Source of the DNA: an uncultured Paracoccaceae bacterium | GTDB lineage: Bacteria; Pseudomonadota; Alphaproteobacteria; Rhodobacterales; Rhodobacteraceae | Assembly (NCBI GenBank): GCA_938002605.1 | Contig: CALLAF010000004.1 | Coordinates: 124,001-188,000 of the forward strand | Length of the DNA: 64,000 nt | Direction: 5' to 3' | Part shown: positions 8,954-19,227 of the stretch, piece by piece | Position numbering within the stretch: the stretch's first letter is position 1 | Layout of the letters: each line of letters opens with the position of its first letter | The notes under the pieces: generated by a model | The model's database searches: none | Told to the model about the DNA's origin: nothing | The model's input: only the letters and a program-made list of their open reading frames with translations | Position numbers and translations under genes: made by a program

Positions 8954-10254
8954 GCCCCATTGAAATTGGCCTGATTTCGGTCGTCGCAATCATCTTTCTG
9001 ATTTACTCAGGTGTTTATATCCCAATCGCGCTTGGCACTGTGTCGCTGGTGTCCATCTGGCTGATGCGAGACAATTTTACGCTCTCGCTGAACCTACTAA
9101 AGGTTGCCGTCGGCGATAGTGCGATGGAATACAGCTTTGCCACGATCCCGCTATTCACCTTTATGGGGCTCATAGTCTCCAAGGCCGGGTTAGGCCGCGA
9201 CATTTACGAAGTTATGACTATGCGCTTTCGCAAAGTCAAAGGCGGCATCGGCATGGCGACAGTTGGGGCAAACGCTGTGTTTGCTGCGGTAACTGGTTCA
9301 TCAATCGCCTCTGCATCCGTATTCACCAAAGTATCCGTGCCGCAAATGATGGCCCAAGACTACAACCCGCGTTTTGCGGTTGGTGTTGTCGCCGGGTCAT
9401 CGGTGTTAGGGATGATCATCCCGCCGTCAGCGATGTTGATCATCTATTCATTCGTCGCGGAACAATCAGTCGGCGACATGTTTCTTGCAGGTGTGATCCC
9501 CGGCGTCATGCTGGCGGTCGCCTATGTTGGCGCGATCTGGCTTATGGGCAAATTCGCACCGAGCTTTGTCGGCGGGCGTACCGTTGAAGATACGGAATGG
9601 ATGTCGCGCGGCGAAATCGCGTCAAAGACACTACCAACACTGGGCCTGATCACCGTGGTTCTGGGCGGTATCTATACCGGTTGGCTGACTGCCGTCGAAG
9701 CTGGCGCAGCCGGTGGGCTTGTTGCCTTGTGTATCGCTATTGCGCGCCGATCCATGTCGCTAAGCACATTTTGGGACGCGCTACTCGAAACTGGTCACAT
9801 CACGGCCGCTATTCTATTCTTGATCACAGCGGCGTCGATCTACAGCCGGATGCTGGGCATGGCTGGGCTGCCAAACCAACTACAAGATCTGCTTGCCGGG
9901 AATGCCGCATCTTTCTGGGTCGTTATGTTGCTTTATGTGCTTCTGATGCTGTTTCTAGGCACATTGCTGGATACCGCATCGATCATCTTGATCGTGGTGC
10001 CGCTGTTCCTGCCAATGATCGAAGCGATGGATCTGTCGCTGATTTGGTTCGGTATCATCACAGTTGTTGGCGCCGAAATCGGCCTATTGACCCCGCCGCT
10101 AGGTATATCGTGTTTCGTGATCAAATCGACGATCAACGATGATCGGATTTCACTGATGGATGTCTTCATGGGCGCACTACCCTTTGCCTTTGTCATGCTG
10201 ATTGCACTGATGATCCTGATCCAATTCCCAATTCTGAGCCTTGCTCTACTTTAA
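8950..10254 (+). CDS. TRAP transporter large permease (DctM)
   Basis: MEYSFATIPLFTFMGLIVSKAGLGRDIY...AAVTGSSIASASVFTKVSVPQM; multi-TM; ATGA overlap with DctQ. Confidence 0.9.
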   Translation: MSPIEIGLISVVAIIFLIYSGVYIPIALGTVSLVSIWLMRDNFTLSLNLLKVAVGDSAMEYSFATIPLFTFMGLIVSKAGLGRDIYEVMTMRFRKVKGGIGMATVGANAVFAAVTGSSIASASVFTKVSVPQMMAQDYNPRFAVGVVAGSSVLGMIIPPSAMLIIYSFVAEQSVGDMFLAGVIPGVMLAVAYVGAIWLMGKFAPSFVGGRTVEDTEWMSRGEIASKTLPTLGLITVVLGGIYTGWLTAVEAGAAGGLVALCIAIARRSMSLSTFWDALLETGHITAAILFLITAASIYSRMLGMAGLPNQLQDLLAGNAASFWVVMLLYVLLMLFLGTLLDTASIILIVVPLFLPMIEAMDLSLIWFGIITVVGAEIGLLTPPLGISCFVIKSTINDDRISLMDVFMGALPFAFVMLIALMILIQFPILSLALL

Positions 10255-10271
10255 ACTAGGAGGTCGTTCCC

Positions 10272-11138
10272 ATGCGCAACGTCACCAAAGACAATATCAC
10301 CGATGTGTTTAAGGCCTATATGGCGGCCAGCACCGACGCACGCACGCGCGAGGTCATGGGATCACTGGTCCAGCACCTGCATGATTTCGCCCGTGAAGTG
10401 AACCTGACCCATGATGAATGGCGCACAGGGATCGCGTTCCTAGAAGGCTGCGCCGCAGTTGAAACAGAAGACCGGCACGAATTTGTGTTGGCTTCTGATG
10501 TGTTAGGCCTGTCGTCATTGGTTGATATGCTACACTCGCGCCCCGATGCCACGTCTTCATCGGTGCTTGGCCCATTCCACGTATCCGGTGCACCGCCTCT
10601 TGCTTATGGTGGCGACATGAAACGCCATTACGGCGGTCCGGTTTTGCTGGCCCAAGGCACTATTCGCGACACAAGTGGCAATCCCATTCCCAATGCCGAA
10701 CTTGATATTTGGCAAACCGCACCAAACGGCATGTACGCCAGTCAGGACGACGAACAAGATACGTTTTCCTTCCACGGGCTGATGACTGTTGGCGAAGACG
10801 GAAAATACGCGTTTACCACTGTAAAACCAGTAGAATATACGGTCCCGTCTGACGGCCCGGTTGGGGATATACTGCGCGCCTGTGGGCGTCACCCTTGGCG
10901 CCCTTCACATCTGCACTACATCATCAAAGCGCCCGGTTTTAAGACCCTTGTCACTGAGATTTTTCCCGATGACGACCCCTATCTGGATCAAGACACCGTG
11001 TTTGGCGTGCGTGATGATCTGGTGATGACCTATGTTGAAAAACCCGCCAGCGAATTCCCTGAAGGCATGGCAATATCAGGTAAGGTGGATGAACCTTTCT
11101 TGTCTGTCGAATTTGATGTGATTTTGGCCCACGCGTAA
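10272..11138 (+). CDS. Intradiol ring-cleavage dioxygenase (catechol/hydroxyquinol 1,2-dioxygenase-like)
   Basis: VLGPFHVSGAPPLAYGGDM...GTIRDTSGNPIPNAELDIWQTAPNGMYASQDDEQ...RPSHLHYIIKAPGFKTLVTEIFPDDDPYLDQDTVFGV. Confidence 0.9.
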   Translation: MRNVTKDNITDVFKAYMAASTDARTREVMGSLVQHLHDFAREVNLTHDEWRTGIAFLEGCAAVETEDRHEFVLASDVLGLSSLVDMLHSRPDATSSSVLGPFHVSGAPPLAYGGDMKRHYGGPVLLAQGTIRDTSGNPIPNAELDIWQTAPNGMYASQDDEQDTFSFHGLMTVGEDGKYAFTTVKPVEYTVPSDGPVGDILRACGRHPWRPSHLHYIIKAPGFKTLVTEIFPDDDPYLDQDTVFGVRDDLVMTYVEKPASEFPEGMAISGKVDEPFLSVEFDVILAHA

Positions 11139-11209
11139 GTGTTGGGTCTTGGCTAGAAGTCTGATCCCATTTCACCTATATCGCAGGTAAGCGATAAAGG
11201 ATTACTGGC

Positions 11210-12082
11210 GTGGACACGAACAAAAGCCGCATCACCAAAGACGGCATCCGGATTTACGACCCGAGCGATTTTGCGGGAATGGCCAAGGCTGGCACATTGG
11301 CCGCCCAAATCTTGGATGACATCGCCGAACATGTGCGTGTCGGTCAAACGACGGGTGAGCTTGACCGTTTGATCACCAAATGGGTCAATGACGCAGGCGC
11401 GACCTCGGCTACGATTGGCTATAAGGGCTATCAGCACGCCAGCTGTATTTCGGTGAACCATGTAGTCTGTCACGGCATCCCCGGCGCGCCTATTCCAAAA
11501 GGCGCGTCTGAAAGCGTGTCAAAGAATCTTGAAAAGCGACGCAGCGACGATTCTCTGAAATCCGGTGACATCTTGAATATCGACGTCACGGTGATTGTTG
11601 ATGGCTGGTTCGGTGATTGCAGCCGGATGTATGTTGCAGGCAAACCCAAGCCCATCGCACGCAAGCTGATTGATGTGACCCATGACGCGCTGATGCTAGG
11701 GATTGCTGCCGTGAAACCAGGCAACACATTTGGCGACATTGGCCATGCAATCCAAACCTATGCCGAAGCGCAAGGCATGTCCGTTGTCCGCGATTTTTGT
11801 GGGCATGGGCTGGGCCGTGTGTTTCACGCGCCACCTAACGTCGTGCATTTTGGCCGCCCCGGCGCGGGTCCAAAACTTGAAGCCGGGATGTTCTTTACAA
11901 TCGAGCCGATGATCAACCTTGGGCGTCCTTACGTCGAAGTCTTGCGCGATGACTGGACCGCCGTTACCGCAGATAAATCCCTGTCGGCGCAGTTCGAACA
12001 TTCGGTCGGTGTGACCGAAAATGGCTGTGAGATTTTCACACAATCCCCTGCCGGTCGGTTCCATCCGACCTCTGATTATTAA
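11210..12082 (+). CDS. map: Type I methionyl aminopeptidase
   Basis: GYKGYQHASCISVNHVVCHGIP...DILNIDVTVIVDGWFGDCSRMY...GHGLGRVFHAPPNV...GMFFTIEPMINLG. Confidence 0.93.
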   Translation: MDTNKSRITKDGIRIYDPSDFAGMAKAGTLAAQILDDIAEHVRVGQTTGELDRLITKWVNDAGATSATIGYKGYQHASCISVNHVVCHGIPGAPIPKGASESVSKNLEKRRSDDSLKSGDILNIDVTVIVDGWFGDCSRMYVAGKPKPIARKLIDVTHDALMLGIAAVKPGNTFGDIGHAIQTYAEAQGMSVVRDFCGHGLGRVFHAPPNVVHFGRPGAGPKLEAGMFFTIEPMINLGRPYVEVLRDDWTAVTADKSLSAQFEHSVGVTENGCEIFTQSPAGRFHPTSDY

Positions 12083-12181
12083 GCCTATATTTGCGAATGA
12101 CTTGCAACTAGCGCCCGCGCCCCTTATATCTATGGTGCCGCTAGCGGTGGCATCCCCACAATATCAACGAAAGGATGCACC

Positions 12182-13213
12182 ATGCACCTGATCAAACATG
12201 CCGCTTGGGCGGCCGCAATTTCGATGTCCGCAACTTCTGGGCTGGCCCAAGAGGTCACATTGCGGTTCCAACACTTTGTTTCACCCGCAAGCGCGAACCC
12301 GACCTATTTCATGCAGCCATGGGCCGATGCCATCGAAGAACAATCTGATGGGCGGATCAAAGTGGAGCTTTACCCGTTCATGCAACTTGGTGGGTCCGCC
12401 CCGAACCAATTCGACTTGATCCGCGACGGCGCGATTGACGGCGGCTGGGTGATTCCGGCCTATCAACCGAACCGCTTCCCCGAGGCTGAAGCGCTTGAAC
12501 TGCCTTTTATGACCTCAAAATCAGGCGAAGAAGCCAGTGCTGCGGCGTGGGAATATACTGAAACCTATCTGATGGATGATTTCGCCGATGTCCACGTGAT
12601 CGCGGCCCATATGCACGGTCCGGGTATCGTCCACAAACGCGGCGATGCGATTGAAACAGTCGAAGATTTTAATGGGCTCAAATTGCGCGGCCCCTCACGC
12701 CCAGCGACAATGCTGCTTGACGCGCTAGGGGCAACCCCGATCGGCATGCCCGTTCCGCAATTCCCCGAAGCCCTGTCCAAAGGCGTGGTCGACGGTGGCG
12801 TCATCACATGGGAAATGTCCCCATCTCTCAAGCTGGATGAACTGACGGATAGCCACACAGATGTTGCGGGCGATCAGGCGCTTTATAATCTCTACTTCAT
12901 CTGGGCGATGAACAAAGATGTCTATGACGGTATGCCCGACGACCTGCGCGCGATTATCGACGCCAATTCTGGCCTCATGGCGAGCATGTGGGCGGGGCGC
13001 GCGCATGATACTGGCGATGCCGATGGGCGCGACCTGATGGCCGCATCCGGCAATGAGATCGCGACTTTGTCAGAGGCAGAGACTGCACGGATTATGGCAT
13101 TGGGCGCCGAAGTCACAGCCCAGTGGATCGTTGAGATGGACGACAAAGGCTTTGACGGCGCGGCACTGGTCGCCGCGGCACAGGCCGCCGTTGCGGACAA
13201 CCTAATCGACTAA
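12182..13213 (+). CDS. TRAP transporter substrate-binding protein (DctP family), no adjacent permease genes
   Basis: Signal peptide then EVTLRFQHFVSPASANPTYFMQPWADAIEEQSDGRIKVELYPFMQLGGSAPNQFDLIRDGAIDGGWV. Confidence 0.88.
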   Translation: MHLIKHAAWAAAISMSATSGLAQEVTLRFQHFVSPASANPTYFMQPWADAIEEQSDGRIKVELYPFMQLGGSAPNQFDLIRDGAIDGGWVIPAYQPNRFPEAEALELPFMTSKSGEEASAAAWEYTETYLMDDFADVHVIAAHMHGPGIVHKRGDAIETVEDFNGLKLRGPSRPATMLLDALGATPIGMPVPQFPEALSKGVVDGGVITWEMSPSLKLDELTDSHTDVAGDQALYNLYFIWAMNKDVYDGMPDDLRAIIDANSGLMASMWAGRAHDTGDADGRDLMAASGNEIATLSEAETARIMALGAEVTAQWIVEMDDKGFDGAALVAAAQAAVADNLID

Positions 13214-13222
13214 CACAACCGT

Positions 13223-13248
13223 GCAGGGCGATGTGATCATTGCCCTGC
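13223..13248 (+). terminator. Hairpin downstream of TRAP SBP gene
   Basis: GCAGGGC-N12-GCCCTGC inverted repeat 10 bp after the stop codon; no T tract. Confidence 0.4.
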
Positions 13249-13337
13249 TCGCATCACTTCTACGTTTACCTTTTAAACCGCCTCGTATTAACTGCCCCTA
13301 CAACGACAGGTTTATTTCAAACGGTAGACATTCAGAT

Positions 13338-13853
13338 ATGGCCCTTATTGTTCTTGTTCTTTCGTCACTTGGCGCAGCCCTTTGGTTCTGGGTCAGGCAC
13401 AATCCCGGCGATGCAATTGACACGGCAGTTGATGTCGCAACGACGGTCCGCAATGCGCCGCGCAAGCTTGCATTTCGCAAGCAAATGAACGCGCATCCGG
13501 TCGAAGGCATTGATGACGCGCGCATCGCGATCTGTGCGATCGGCCAAGCCTTTATCGAATTGGACGACCTCCCGACCAAAGATCAGCGCGACAAACTGCA
13601 TGTTCTCTTGCGAACGAAACTACGCTGTTCTGAAGAAGAAGCCGAAGAAATGGAAGTCTTGGGGCGATGGCTGCAAGGACAATGCCAAGATGCGCAATCC
13701 GCGATCACACGGCTGGCGCGCCGTTTGCGCAAAATTGATGGCGAAGCGTCATGGGACTTATTACACGACATCTTAGGCGGTTTGGTCGAGAACGATTTGT
13801 CCACCAGCCAAGTGTCCGCGATTGAGGATATCAAACGCGCATTTCACCGCTAA
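13338..13853 (+). CDS. Hypothetical membrane-anchored protein (TerB-like helical domain suspected)
   Basis: MALIVLVLSSLGAALWFWVRHNPGD then a helical cytosolic domain; ATG at 13338 inside ORF 13221..13853. Confidence 0.6.
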   Translation: MALIVLVLSSLGAALWFWVRHNPGDAIDTAVDVATTVRNAPRKLAFRKQMNAHPVEGIDDARIAICAIGQAFIELDDLPTKDQRDKLHVLLRTKLRCSEEEAEEMEVLGRWLQGQCQDAQSAITRLARRLRKIDGEASWDLLHDILGGLVENDLSTSQVSAIEDIKRAFHR

Positions 13854-14854
13854 GTAATCCGCGCGACCACATAATCCGCCAAGTCGACCAGCATTACTTT
13901 CAACGGATGGTCGGGAATCACGGATAGCGCGGATTTCGCTTTGTCCGCCCACGCAATCGCATCAACGCGCGTGGCTTCCATTGTGCCGTGTTTGGCGAGA
14001 AGGCTAATCGCGTGGTCAAGATCGCCATCTTCTTGGCGACCCTTCTGGATCGTCCGCTCCCAAAACGCGCGTTCTTCGGCATCAGCGGCAGCAATCGCGC
14101 GGATCACTGGCAAGGTCAGTTTACGTTCGCGGAAATCATCGCCGACATTCTTGCCCGTGGCCTTTGTCCCGCCGTAGTCCAGCAAATCATCCACGATTTG
14201 AAAAGACACGCCAAGCGCATCACCATAGTCATAAAGCGCCTGTTTTGTCGCGGCATCCTGCCCCGCAATTTCGCCACCAACTTCCATCGCCGCTGAAAAC
14301 AGCGCGGCGGTTTTGCCGCGTACAACTTGGATATAAATATCTTCGGTCGTGGCCAAATCGCTGGCTGCCGTCAGTTGCAAAACCTCGCCCTCGGCAATTG
14401 TTGCCGATGCGTTTGCCAAAATATCAAGTACCCGCAGTGACCCTGTTTCGACCATCAATTGGAACGACCGGGCGAACAGATAATCACCGACCAGAACGCT
14501 GGATGTATTATCCCACAGCAGGTTGGCCGTGGGCCGACCACGCCGCTGGCTGCTTTCATCAACAACGTCATCGTGCAGCAAAGTCGCAGTGTGAATGAAT
14601 TCGACCGTCGCGGCCAAATGAATATGATGGGGGCCTTCATAGCCACACATGCGCGCGGCAGCTAAGGTCAACATTGGGCGCAAACGCTTGCCACCCGCCT
14701 CGACCAGATGCGCGGTCACTTCGGGGATACGTGGCGCATGTTCCGATGCCATCCGCGCGCGGATCATATCGTTCACCGCCGCCATATCATCCGCCAATGC
14801 GGCGGCCAGCTGTTCGTGGGGTTTCGTGGCTGCTTGATCAAGGCTCATGCGCAT
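13850..14854 (-). CDS. Polyprenyl diphosphate synthase (octa-/decaprenyl type)
   Basis: LLHDDVVDESSQRRGRPTANLLWDNTSSVLVGDYLFARSF and QIVDDLLDYGG (FARM/SARM Asp-rich motifs). Confidence 0.92.
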   Translation of the reverse strand: MRMSLDQAATKPHEQLAAALADDMAAVNDMIRARMASEHAPRIPEVTAHLVEAGGKRLRPMLTLAAARMCGYEGPHHIHLAATVEFIHTATLLHDDVVDESSQRRGRPTANLLWDNTSSVLVGDYLFARSFQLMVETGSLRVLDILANASATIAEGEVLQLTAASDLATTEDIYIQVVRGKTAALFSAAMEVGGEIAGQDAATKQALYDYGDALGVSFQIVDDLLDYGGTKATGKNVGDDFRERKLTLPVIRAIAAADAEERAFWERTIQKGRQEDGDLDHAISLLAKHGTMEATRVDAIAWADKAKSALSVIPDHPLKVMLVDLADYVVARIT

Positions 14855-14902
14855 TTCCGTGATGTGGTAGACAAAGGCAGTACCCCGTCTTAGGTCATAG
14901 AT

Positions 14903-15121
14903 ATGAAAGAGCTTTTGCGCACCAACGACATCACTGTCATCGCCTTTGCAACCACCCTATTGGACAGCGAGGGTATAGACTGCTTCACCTTCGACGTAAA
15001 TATGAGCGTCCTCGAAGGAAGCTTGGGCATAATGCCGCGCAGGCTAATGGTTTTGGACCGCGATTTGTTCATGGCAGAAGCCATCATGCGCGATGCCGAG
15101 GTGGATTTGGGCCGTGGATAA
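14903..15121 (+). CDS. DUF2007-like small protein
   Basis: MKELLRTNDITVIAFATTLLDSEGIDCFTFDVNMSVLEGSLGIMPRRLMV. Confidence 0.8.
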   Translation: MKELLRTNDITVIAFATTLLDSEGIDCFTFDVNMSVLEGSLGIMPRRLMVLDRDLFMAEAIMRDAEVDLGRG

Positions 15122-15869
15122 GGACCTGACGCAAGACGATTTTCTAGGCGGCAAATTGCGGGTTTTTCAACCTCGCAAAGGCTACCGCGCAGGGGTTGAT
15201 CCGGTGTTATTGGCGGCAAGCATCGCCGTTAAGCCGGGGCAATCAGTGCTAGAGCTGGGGTGCGGCGCTGGGGTTGCGTCCTTATGCCTTTGCGCGCGAG
15301 TGCCCGGGATCAGTGTCACCGGGGTTGAACTACAAGATGAATACGCGACGCTGGCACAACAAAATGCCGTTGAAAACAAAGCGAACTTCACAGTGATCAA
15401 CGCGGACCTGCGGAAAATGCCTGCTGACCTGCGCCAAAAGCGATTTGATCATGTGATCATGAACCCACCCTATTTTGAACGCGCACATGGTGTCGCCGCC
15501 GAAGATGCCGGGCGCGATGTTGCGCTTGCCGGGGATACGCCGTTGGCTGACTGGCTCGATATTGGTGCGCGGCGCGTCGGGCCACGAGGTTATCTGACGA
15601 TTATTCAAAGGATCGAGAGGCTCCCTGAAGTGATTGCTGCCCTGAACGGGCGGCTCGGCGCAATTATTGTGCGGCCCATTGCCGGACGCGAAGATCGGGC
15701 ACCTGAACTGTTTTTGCTGCAAGCCCGCCAAGAAGGGCGTGCAGCATTTCGGATGGCACCGACACTTATTATGCATATGGGGCAAGCACATACGGGCGAC
15801 AAAGAAACCTACACCCCGCATGTACGCGCGATTTTACGCGATGGCGCAGAGTTGAGCATTAGCCCTTAA
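15114..15869 (+). CDS. Class I SAM-dependent methyltransferase, TrmN6/tRNA1(Val)-like
   Basis: VLELGCGAGVASLCLCARVPGISVTGVELQ...FDHVIMNPPYFERA (NPPY motif); likely GTG start at 15114. Confidence 0.85.
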   Translation: MDKDLTQDDFLGGKLRVFQPRKGYRAGVDPVLLAASIAVKPGQSVLELGCGAGVASLCLCARVPGISVTGVELQDEYATLAQQNAVENKANFTVINADLRKMPADLRQKRFDHVIMNPPYFERAHGVAAEDAGRDVALAGDTPLADWLDIGARRVGPRGYLTIIQRIERLPEVIAALNGRLGAIIVRPIAGREDRAPELFLLQARQEGRAAFRMAPTLIMHMGQAHTGDKETYTPHVRAILRDGAELSISP

Positions 15870-15987
15870 CCTTCTAGCAAGGTTTTTCAACCAGCCTCTT
15901 GTCACAGTATATTGCGCGCATGACGCGTGACAAACCGTCATAAATGTGTTGCAATATATTCACTTTCTAACCCTAAGGAGGACGATC

Positions 15988-16155
15988 ATGAGCTTGAGTT
16001 CACACCTGCAGGAACTGAAGAAAAAACACCAAAACCTCTCTGACCACGTCGCGGTCATGCAACGAAGTCCCGCGACAGACGATCTTGAGATCGCTAACCT
16101 CAAGAAACAAAAGCTTCTACTAAAAGAAGAAATCACAAAACTTAGCGCGCATTAA
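15988..16155 (+). CDS. YdcH family (DUF465) protein
   Basis: MSLSSHLQELKKKHQNLSDHVAVMQRSPATDDLEIANLKKQKLLLKEEITKL; RBS AAGGAGG upstream. Confidence 0.85.
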   Translation: MSLSSHLQELKKKHQNLSDHVAVMQRSPATDDLEIANLKKQKLLLKEEITKLSAH

Positions 16156-16270
16156 TAATTTCGCCAAAGTCGGGGATTGCCTCGCGTTTTGACGCGCCTC
16201 AGGTCCGGGACAAAAGACACAAGATGTCACACCCGCGAATGCGTAGACAAAACCAGGTACCCGACAAAGC

Positions 16271-16305
16271 AAAAAGGCCACGCCGAAACGACGTGGCCCT
16301 TTTTA
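16271..16305. terminator. Bidirectional rho-independent terminator
   Basis: AAAAAGGCCACGCCGAAACGACGTGGCCCTTTTT between convergent genes. Confidence 0.85.
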
Positions 16306-16321
16306 TAGACTACTGTTAGCC

Positions 16322-17047
16322 TTAGATCATGTATTGGCCGCCGTTTGCGGAAATTGTCGACCCGGTCACAAAACCCGCGTCATCTGAGGCCAGGAACACA
16401 ACCGCGCGTGCGATTTCCGAAGCTTCGCCCAAGCGCCCCACAGGGATTTGTGGCAAAATCACTTCGTTCATCACTTTTTCAGGGACTGTGCTCATCATCT
16501 CGGTGTTGATGTAGCCCGGTGCCACAACGTTCACGGTGATCCCTGCGCGCGCACCTTCTTGGGCAAGCGCTTTGGTGAAACCAATATCGCCAGCCTTAGC
16601 CGCAGCGTAGTTCGCCTGCGCGAACTGCCCTTTTTGCCCGTTGATCGAACTGATCGTAATAATCCGGCCAAATTTGCGGGCGCGCATGCCTGGCCAAACC
16701 GGGTGGGTCATGTTGAACACACCCGACAAGTTCGTGTCGATCACTTGGTTCCACTGGTCAGGCGTCATTTTGTGAAATGGCGCGTCACGGGTGATTCCAG
16801 CGTTGTTTACCAAGATATCAATGGGGCCAAGGTCGGCTTCGACCTGCGCAATACCTTCGGCGCAAGCTTCGTAGTTACCAACGTCCCATTTGTAGGTCTT
16901 GATCCCGGTCTCAGCCGTAAAGGCGGCCGCCTTTTCATCGTTCCCGGCATAGGTCGCCGCAACGGTGCAACCCGCTTCTTTCAAAGCCGATGAAATTGCT
17001 GCGCCGATGCCGCGTGACCCACCGGTAACAAGTGCTATTCGTGTCAT
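16322..17047 (-). CDS. phbB: Acetoacetyl-CoA reductase
   Basis: MTRIALVTGGSRGIGAAISSALKEAG...INGQKGQFAQANYAAAKAGDIGFTKALAQEGA; adjacent to thiolase. Confidence 0.93.
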   Translation of the reverse strand: MTRIALVTGGSRGIGAAISSALKEAGCTVAATYAGNDEKAAAFTAETGIKTYKWDVGNYEACAEGIAQVEADLGPIDILVNNAGITRDAPFHKMTPDQWNQVIDTNLSGVFNMTHPVWPGMRARKFGRIITISSINGQKGQFAQANYAAAKAGDIGFTKALAQEGARAGITVNVVAPGYINTEMMSTVPEKVMNEVILPQIPVGRLGEASEIARAVVFLASDDAGFVTGSTISANGGQYMI

Positions 17048-17113
17048 GTGCTCTCCTCCCGAGGATTAGCAAAGCAATGTTGTTGCTTAAATTTATTACT
17101 TATAGACACATTA

Positions 17114-18289
17114 TTACGGACGCTCTACGCACATTGCAACACCCATACCGCCACCGATACACAAAGTCGCAAGACCTTTTTTCGCGCCGCGTCGCTTCAT
17201 TTCGAACAACAAGGTGTTCAACACACGACAGCCAGAAGCGCCAATTGGATGCCCAATCGCAATGGCCCCGCCATTGACGTTAACGATAGAAGGATCCCAG
17301 CCCATGTCCTTGTTGACTGCGCAGGCCTGCGCGGCAAAGGCCTCGTTCGCCTCAACAAGATCGAGATCACTCACTGACCAGCCTGCCTTTTCAAGCGCCT
17401 TGCGGCTAGCCATGACAGGGCCCACCCCCATGATCGACGGGTCAAGCCCCGCAGTGGCATAGGATGCAATCCGCGCGAGCGGCTCAATCCCGCGTTTTTC
17501 TGCGTCGTCAGCTGACATCAGCAAGGCCGCCGCGGCACCGTCGTTAAGGCCAGAAGCGTTCGCGGCAGTTACAGAGCCTTCTTTTGTAAATGCGGGGCGC
17601 AATTTTTGCATCGCTGCCATCGTCGCACCGTGACGAATATATTCGTCTTGGTCCACTGTGACATCACCCTTGCGGGTTTTCACGATGAATGCAGCGATTT
17701 CATCTGCAAACTTGCCCGCCTTCTGTGCAGCTTCCGCCTTGTTCTGGGAAGCGACTGCAAATTCATCCTGCATGTCGCGGGTGATACCCCACTGGTCGGC
17801 CACATTTTCGGCCGTTTGACCCATATGGTAGTTGTTGAATGCATCCCACAAACCGTCACGGATCATCGTGTCTATGAATTTCATGTCGCCCATCTTTTGA
17901 CCTGCGCGCAAATTTGCAGCATGGGCGCTGAGCGTCATGTTTTCTTGACCACCTGCCGCAACAATCGCCGCATCCCCAAGCTGGATGTGCTGCGCACCAA
18001 GTGCGACCGCGCGCAGACCAGAACCGCAAACTTGGTTAATCCCCCAGGCCGCAGATTCAATCGGGAGACCAGCATTGATATGCGCTTGACGCGCCGGGTT
18101 TTGTCCCTGTGCTGCGGTCAAAACTTGACCAAGAATTGTTTCGCTGACTTCGGCCTTGTCAATGCCAGCGCGCGCGACAACCTCTGCCAAGACAGCAGAG
18201 CCTAGATTATGCGCAGGCGTATTGGCGAATGCGCCGCCAAAACTCCCCACAGCAGTACGTGCTGCCGATGCAATTACAACATTGGTCAT
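17114..18289 (-). CDS. phaA: Acetyl-CoA acetyltransferase (beta-ketothiolase)
   Basis: [48 protein letters not shown]. Confidence 0.95.
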   Translation of the reverse strand: MTNVVIASAARTAVGSFGGAFANTPAHNLGSAVLAEVVARAGIDKAEVSETILGQVLTAAQGQNPARQAHINAGLPIESAAWGINQVCGSGLRAVALGAQHIQLGDAAIVAAGGQENMTLSAHAANLRAGQKMGDMKFIDTMIRDGLWDAFNNYHMGQTAENVADQWGITRDMQDEFAVASQNKAEAAQKAGKFADEIAAFIVKTRKGDVTVDQDEYIRHGATMAAMQKLRPAFTKEGSVTAANASGLNDGAAAALLMSADDAEKRGIEPLARIASYATAGLDPSIMGVGPVMASRKALEKAGWSVSDLDLVEANEAFAAQACAVNKDMGWDPSIVNVNGGAIAIGHPIGASGCRVLNTLLFEMKRRGAKKGLATLCIGGGMGVAMCVERP

Positions 18290-18362
18290 GAATTTCTCCC
18301 TTAGATTTCCTCTTTACGTGGACGGTGCCATTTACACGTAAGAGGTGCAAGGTGACTAAGGG

Positions 18363-19159
18363 TCACAGAGCAAATTTTGGAACGCCGTAGTAGTACCCCT
18401 GTAAGCAATCGACACCAAGCTCTTCCAAGAAAGCGGCCTCTTGCGCGGTTTCGACGCCGTCAGCGATTGTAAACATCTCGAACTGGCGGGCAACGGTGAT
18501 CAGCGCCTCGGCCAGAACTTGATTGTCGACGTTTTTATCGATGCCCCGGATGAAGCTTTTGTCGATCTTCACCAGATCAAAAAAGAAATCCTTGAGATGT
18601 CGAAAGGCCGTGAAGCCCGCCCCAAAACCATCCAAGGCAAAGGCAACCCCCCTAGGCTGCATTTCAGTCATAAAACGGATTACGTTTTCAGGCAGTAACA
18701 TTGCCGAAGATTCGCTAATTTCAAATATCAACCGATCCCCCGGGAAAGCCTGATGCAACAACCCCCGGTCCAATATACGCCGCCATTCCCCATCACCAAT
18801 GGACCGGGCGGATAGGTTGACCGAGAGACGTAGATTTTGGTTCGCAATCAACATCTTTAGGGCAAGATCAAGCGTCACACAGTCGATCTGTCGCCCCATC
18901 ACGGTTTCTTCAATCAGTGGATAAAATGTGCGGCGGGAATGACGCGTTCCGCATCATCCAGCAATCGCACCAGCCCTTCATAAAACGCGATTTTCGGCGT
19001 GTCATCGCATGTCACAATCGGTTGAAAGGCGAGACGCGCCCGCCCGGTTGCAAGTGCATCACGCACCAAATCCATGACATCCCCATCCCGACTGGCGATG
19101 GCGTAATTCAGCGGGTCACGTAGCGCGTGATCATCCATATCAATGTTGGCAGTTTGCAT
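18363..19159 (-). pseudogene. EAL-domain (c-di-GMP phosphodiesterase-like) protein, interrupted by a frameshift
   Basis: N-part ...LAFQPIVTCDDTPKIAFYEGLVRLLDDAERVIPAAHFI then H*; reading +1 gives IPLIEETVMGRQIDCVTLDLALKMLI...; junction near 18919-18925. Confidence 0.8.
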
Positions 19160-19227
19160 GGTGCGTTTCCGTAGGGACGGCTTCAGAATGCCCCCAGCGG
19201 CCCTAACATCCGGTTAAGATGCGCGGC

